A stretch of 8,695 nt of DNA from AC-32 sp035473395 (lineage in GTDB: Bacteria; Actinomycetota; Thermoleophilia; Gaiellales; Gaiellaceae). Below the pieces are notes generated by a model. That model saw only the letters and a program-made list of their open reading frames with translations. It was not told the DNA's origin and did no database searches. Below, in pieces: positions 5,680 through 8,695 of this stretch (position 1 is the first letter of the stretch; each line of letters starts with the position of its first letter). The stretch covers positions 1-8,695 of the forward strand of contig DATIOF010000011.1 of the NCBI GenBank assembly GCA_035473395.1. Direction: 5' to 3'. The position numbers and the translations under genes were made by a program.

Positions 5680-6799
5680 CTGGGTGGCGCTCGGCCTGGT
5701 GCTGCTCACGGCGCTCGGCGGGGCCGTGCAGGGGTTCGTCTGGAGCGGGCTTTCGCTGGCCGGGCTGCTCGCCGGCGCGTTCCTCGGCGGGCGGCTGGTG
5801 CCGGTGCTGCTCTCGAACGGAACGAACTCGCGGTACGCGCCCGTGGTCGCGCTGGTCGCCGCGATCACGCTCGCGGTCGTCTTCGAGGTGCTTGGGAGCA
5901 CCGTCGGCGCGAGGATCCGTAACCGAGAGCGCGCGCGGGGGGTCCGCGCGCTCGATTCGGCCGGCGGCGTCCTGGCCGGCGCGCTGATCGGCTTCGCGAT
6001 CGTCTGGGTGCTCGGCGCGATGGCGCTACAGCTGCCAGGCCAGACCGACCTGCGACGCGCGGTGCAGCGCTCCTACGTGCTGCAACAGCTGAACGCGATC
6101 GTGCCGCCGCGCTCGCTGCTCAACGCACTGGCCCGCATCGATCCGTTCCCGAGCTTCGCCGGGCCGCCGTTGCCGACCGAGCCGATCGACCCGGCGGTGT
6201 TGCGCCGGCCCGGCGTGCGCGCTGCGGCTCCGAGCGTGGTGCGCGTGCTCGGCACGGCCTGCGGGCTAGGGGTCGAGGGCAGCGGCTGGGTGGCGGCCAG
6301 CGGGCTCGTCGTCACCGCCGCACACGTGGTCGCCGGCGAGGAAGACACCGAGGTCGTGCCGACGAGCGGCGGGCCGCTGCCGGCTCAGGCGGTCGCGTTC
6401 GACCCGCACAACGACGTCGCCGTGCTGCGCGTGGACGGCCTCGAAGCGCCGCCGCTCGAGCTGAAGGAGCCGCACGCCGGCGCCTCGGTCGCGATCGTCG
6501 GCTACCCACTGAACGGGCCGCTCGAGGCGAGCGCGGGCCGGGTCGGCCAGACCGAGACCGTGCTCGCCCAGGACGCCTATGGACGAGGACCGACGCGCCG
6601 TGTGGTCACGAGCGTGAGCGGGACGATCCAGCACGGCAACTCGGGTGGCCCGGCCGTCGATGCCTCCGGGGCGGTGCAGTCGGTCGTCTTTGCCGCGCGG
6701 GCCGCGGGCGGCGGCGGCTACGGCGTGCCGGCCTCGGTCGTCCGGCGCGCGCTGGCCTCGGCGGCGAGCCCGGTTTCGACCGGGCCGTGTGTGGGTTAG
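5666..6799 (+). CDS. MarP-like membrane-anchored serine protease (CvpA domain plus trypsin-like domain)
   Basis: This 377-residue protein has four hydrophobic segments in the first third (about 5-24, 27-49, 58-80, 98-122) with the look of a CvpA/colicin V production domain. A Pro-rich linker and a trypsin-like serine protease domain (about 180-377) outside the membrane follow. The catalytic triad is visible as H220 in VTAAHVV, D250 in HNDVAVLRVD and S326 in GNSGGP. C199 (GTACG) and C375 (GPCVG) match the placing of the C214-C395 disulfide that tethers the ends of the protease domain in Mycobacterium tuberculosis MarP (Rv3671c). MarP supports acid and oxidative stress survival and acts on the peptidoglycan hydrolase RipA; the same substrate here is only a guess. 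GTG 5666 is the first start after an in-frame TAG 15 nt upstream, and no Shine-Dalgarno sequence precedes it. The 3' end overlaps the convergent methyltransferase gene by 4 bases. Confidence 0.92.
   Translation: MTAVDWVALGLVLLTALGGAVQGFVWSGLSLAGLLAGAFLGGRLVPVLLSNGTNSRYAPVVALVAAITLAVVFEVLGSTVGARIRNRERARGVRALDSAGGVLAGALIGFAIVWVLGAMALQLPGQTDLRRAVQRSYVLQQLNAIVPPRSLLNALARIDPFPSFAGPPLPTEPIDPAVLRRPGVRAAAPSVVRVLGTACGLGVEGSGWVAASGLVVTAAHVVAGEEDTEVVPTSGGPLPAQAVAFDPHNDVAVLRVDGLEAPPLELKEPHAGASVAIVGYPLNGPLEASAGRVGQTETVLAQDAYGRGPTRRVVTSVSGTIQHGNSGGPAVDASGAVQSVVFAARAAGGGGYGVPASVVRRALASAASPVSTGPCVG
6768..6785. terminator. UUCG-loop hairpin at the end of the protease gene
   Basis: A perfect 7-bp stem (GCCCGGT at 6768-6774, ACCGGGC at 6779-6785) closes a TTCG tetraloop. 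It lies in the last codons of the MarP-like gene, 11 bases before its stop, and 10 bases beyond the stop of the convergent methyltransferase gene. It is well placed to end the minus-strand transcript. It has no T-run, and the loop is closed by T-A rather than the extra-stable C-G. Confidence 0.5.
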
Positions 6800-8604
6800 A
6801 AAAGCTCGAGCGCGGCTTCGGGCTGCTTGAAGGGCGGGATCACGTACACGCCCGCGACCTTCTCGCGCGCCTGCGCGTAGAGCTCGCGCGCCAGCGCCAC
6901 GCCCTCGGCGCCTGCGTTAGGGCCGGCCTGCTCGAGGCGGCGCTGGACCTCCTCGGGCACGACGATCCCCGGCACCTCGTTGTGCAGGCGCACGGCGAGC
7001 TGGTAGCTGCGCACGTAGAAGATCCCGAGCAGCACCGGCACCGGCCAGCCGCCGATCAGCTCCTCGAAGCGATCGAGGTAGGAGAGGTCGAACAGCGCCT
7101 GCGTCATCGCAAAACTCGCGCCCGCCTCGATCTTCCGGCGGAAGCGCTCGGCCTCGGTCTCGAGGTCGTCCGCCGAAGGGTTGACGGCGACGCCGAGGAA
7201 GAACGAGGTCGGCGCGTCGATGCCCTTGCCGTTGTAGTCCTCGCCCCGGTTCAGCTGCGAGACGATCTGCGAGAGGCCGATCGAGTCGACCTCGTAGACG
7301 CCGCGTGAGCCGGGGTAGTCGCCGATCTCGGGCGGGTCGCCGGTCACGGCCAGCACGTTGCGGACGCCCTCGGCGTGCGCGCCCAGCAGCTGGGACTCGA
7401 GCCCCATGATCGAGGTGTCGCGCGGCGTCACGTGCGGGATCGTCTCGATCCCGCAGTCGCGCTCGATCGCGACCGAGGCCATCAGCGCGTTGGCGCGGGC
7501 GCGGGCCATCGGGTTGTCGTTGATGTCGACGAAGCCGACCTTGCCGGAGCGCTTCAGCTCGCGCGCGACCGACAGCATTGCGTCGTAGGTGCCGCCCTTC
7601 GGCGGGTCGAGCTCCACGCACGTCACCCATTCGCCCTCGCGCAGCTTCCGCGCCAGCTCGGTCTCGTACGCGCCGCGCTCGAGGTGCGGCTCGACGAGCT
7701 CGCGCTCGATCACGTCCAGGGGCGCGCTCGGCTGGCGCTCCTCCTCGACCGCCGAGGCGATCGCGGCGATCTCGAGCGGCGTCGTCCCGCAGCACCCGCC
7801 GATCAGGCGCGCGCCGAGCTCGCGTGCATGCGCTGCGAACTCCGCGAAGTACTCGGGCGTTGCGTGTGGGTAGATGACCCGCCCGCCGCTCAGGCTCGCG
7901 AGGCCGACGTTCGGAAGCGCGGCCAGCGGCGGGCCGCCGTCCGAGCCCATCGCCTCGAGCGCAGCCAGCGCAGCGTGCAGGCCGGCGCCGTGGTTCGCGC
8001 CGATCGCGGCCAGCCCGAGTGGCCGCAGGCGGGCGGCGGCGTCGGCTCCGGTCACCCCTGCGAGCGTCTCGGCGCCTTCGTCGAACGTGAGCGTGGCCAC
8101 GATCGGCAGGCTCGAGACCCCGCGCACCGCCTCGATCGCGGCCTCGAGCTCGTCGAGGTCGTAGAACGTCTCGACCATGAACAGGTCGATCCCGCGGCCG
8201 TCGAGCAGGGCGGCCTGCTCCGCGAACAGCTCCGTTCGCTGCGCGGCCGCCACGGCCAGGTCGCCCAGCGGGCCGATCGAGCCGGCGATGAAGACGTCGC
8301 GGCCCGCAACCTCGCGCGCCTCGCGGGCCAGCTTCACGCCGGCGCTGTTGATCCGCTCGAACTCGTCCTCGAGATAGAGCTGCGAGAGCTTGCGCCGGTT
8401 CGCGCCGAAGGTGTTCGTCTCGATTAGGTCGGCGCCGGCGCGAATAAAGCTCGTGTGCAACGTCACGACGCTCTCGGGCGCGCGGAGGTTGGCCTCTTCC
8501 GGGCAGCGCAGGCCCGCCACGGCGCTCGTCACGAGCACGCCCATGCCGCCGTCCCCGACGACGATCGGACCTTCCTCGAGACGCGCTTCGAATCGGCTGC
8601 TCAT
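6796..8604 (-). CDS. Bifunctional homocysteine S-methyltransferase / 5,10-methylenetetrahydrofolate reductase (YitJ type)
   Basis: This 602-residue cytoplasmic enzyme joins two domains. Residues about 1-290 are a homocysteine S-methyltransferase barrel, with GDGGMG, ETNTFGANR and the zinc motif IGGCCGTTP (C271, C272). It transfers a methyl group to homocysteine to give methionine. Residues about 310-602 are a MetF-like flavoprotein domain, with CVELDPPKG (E331, likely catalytic Glu), PHVTPRD, LAVTGDPP (D423) and FAMTQALFD. It reduces methylene-THF to methyl-THF. The fusion matches Bacillus subtilis YitJ in layout and length. There is no cobalamin-binding domain. The usual first zinc-ligand Cys, in a motif like GxNC, is His here (H205 in IGANHGAG), and no other Cys lies between C34 and C271. 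The ATG at 8604 is fixed by an in-frame TAG 15 nt upstream, and no Shine-Dalgarno sequence precedes it. Its end overlaps the MarP-like gene by 4 bases. No SAM riboswitch is visible in the 91 upstream bases. Confidence 0.93.
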   Translation of the reverse strand: MSSRFEARLEEGPIVVGDGGMGVLVTSAVAGLRCPEEANLRAPESVVTLHTSFIRAGADLIETNTFGANRRKLSQLYLEDEFERINSAGVKLAREAREVAGRDVFIAGSIGPLGDLAVAAAQRTELFAEQAALLDGRGIDLFMVETFYDLDELEAAIEAVRGVSSLPIVATLTFDEGAETLAGVTGADAAARLRPLGLAAIGANHGAGLHAALAALEAMGSDGGPPLAALPNVGLASLSGGRVIYPHATPEYFAEFAAHARELGARLIGGCCGTTPLEIAAIASAVEEERQPSAPLDVIERELVEPHLERGAYETELARKLREGEWVTCVELDPPKGGTYDAMLSVARELKRSGKVGFVDINDNPMARARANALMASVAIERDCGIETIPHVTPRDTSIMGLESQLLGAHAEGVRNVLAVTGDPPEIGDYPGSRGVYEVDSIGLSQIVSQLNRGEDYNGKGIDAPTSFFLGVAVNPSADDLETEAERFRRKIEAGASFAMTQALFDLSYLDRFEELIGGWPVPVLLGIFYVRSYQLAVRLHNEVPGIVVPEEVQRRLEQAGPNAGAEGVALARELYAQAREKVAGVYVIPPFKQPEAALELF

Positions 8605-8610
8605 GCGGGT

Positions 8611-8639
8611 TTGACTCTACTGACCGAGTGAACTAGAGC
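8611..8639 (+). promoter_or_regulatory. Rightward promoter candidate for the divergent gene at the window edge
   Basis: TTGACT (8611-8616, five of six -35 positions) is followed after exactly 17 bases by TAGAGC (8634-8639, three of six -10 positions). Transcription would start near 8646, leaving a leader of about 22 bases with AAAGGG (8650-8655) as a weak, rather distant ribosome site before the GTG at 8668. Confidence 0.35.
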
Positions 8640-8645
8640 GGTCAA
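8614..8645 (-). promoter_or_regulatory. Weak promoter candidate for the methyltransferase/reductase gene
   Basis: On the minus strand TAGAGT (8614-8619) matches four of six -10 positions and lies 9 bases before the ATG, giving a nearly leaderless mRNA. The best -35, TTGACC (8640-8645), is 20 bases away, longer than ideal, so the assignment is uncertain. It overlaps the rightward promoter candidate. Confidence 0.25.
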
Positions 8646-8674
8646 CCGTTAAAGGGTGATAGATCAAGTGACCG
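8621..8674. repeat. Three TGACCG hexamers upstream of the methyltransferase gene
   Basis: TGACCG occurs at 8621-8626 and 8669-8674, and its inverse CGGTCA at 8639-8644. The first two form an inverted repeat with a 12-base gap. The set spans the region between the methyltransferase gene and the probable divergent gene and overlaps the promoter candidates. It may be operator half-sites, or partly TTGAC-type -35 boxes. Confidence 0.3.
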
Positions 8675-8695
8675 GCCCGGCGCGATACTCCGCCA
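8668..8695 (+). CDS. Possible start of a divergent gene (nine codons, truncated)
   Basis: From the GTG at 8668 the frame reads MTGPARYSA (GTG as Met) and runs open to the window edge. A promoter candidate and a weak AAAGGG ribosome site lie upstream, and divergent layout is the rule in this window. An ARYS motif near the N-terminus is common in cytochrome b561-type membrane proteins, so that is one guess. Nine residues cannot establish it, and it may not be a gene. Confidence 0.3.

Noticed and set aside
7375..8427. A 350-codon plus-strand frame opposite the methyltransferase/reductase
   Set aside because: Low-complexity Arg/Ala/Leu composition, no motifs, and fully antisense to a conserved enzyme gene.
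8605..8695. SAM riboswitch upstream of the methionine gene, as found before yitJ in Bacillus
   Set aside because: Only 91 bases are available, no SAM-I helix signatures can be recognised, and the start appears nearly leaderless with a divergent gene close by.

Overview
The window is strongly GC-rich, with G or C at most third codon positions, and its genes are packed almost end to end. A secreted peptidase with a PxKF-type C-terminal domain, a MarP-like CvpA/trypsin membrane protease, several lipoproteins and a general lack of Shine-Dalgarno sequences suggest an actinobacterium. The deep-branching Thermoleophilia/Solirubrobacterales-Gaiellales type is my best guess. This is inferred from gene style, not from a marker gene.

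Layout from left to right: (1) the 3' part of a large secreted M14 zinc carboxypeptidase with a stalk of Ig-like domains (+, to 2343). (2) A convergent, cysteine-rich lipoprotein made of tandem C-x10-C repeats with conserved-looking His motifs (-, 2379-3554). (3) A divergent small secreted protein with four Cys (+, 3593-4120). (4) A SurA/PrsA-like parvulin foldase lipoprotein (-, 4113-5108), preceded by tRNA-Asp(GTC) only 15 nt upstream (-, 5124-5197). (5) A SnoaL/NTF2-like protein (-, 5216-5644). (6) A divergent MarP-like membrane serine protease (+, 5666-6799). (7) A bifunctional homocysteine S-methyltransferase / methylenetetrahydrofolate reductase of the YitJ type (-, 6796-8604). (8) An upstream regulatory stretch and probably the first nine codons of a divergent gene (+, from 8668).

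The first six kilobases mostly encode envelope or secreted proteins: peptidase, two disulfide-rich exported proteins, a foldase and a membrane protease. A shared theme of extracytoplasmic protein folding and turnover is plausible but not proven. The last gene belongs to methionine and one-carbon metabolism. No stretch above 300 bases lacks a gene; all intergenic gaps are under 100 bases.

The most interesting points are the C-x10-C/His repeat lipoprotein, a His in place of the usual first zinc-ligand Cys in the methyltransferase domain, a perfect hairpin at each of the three convergent gene junctions, the tRNA-Asp/foldase junction, and CTAG palindromes concentrated in the tiny intergenic gaps. 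No CRISPR array, insertion sequence or phage gene is visible.
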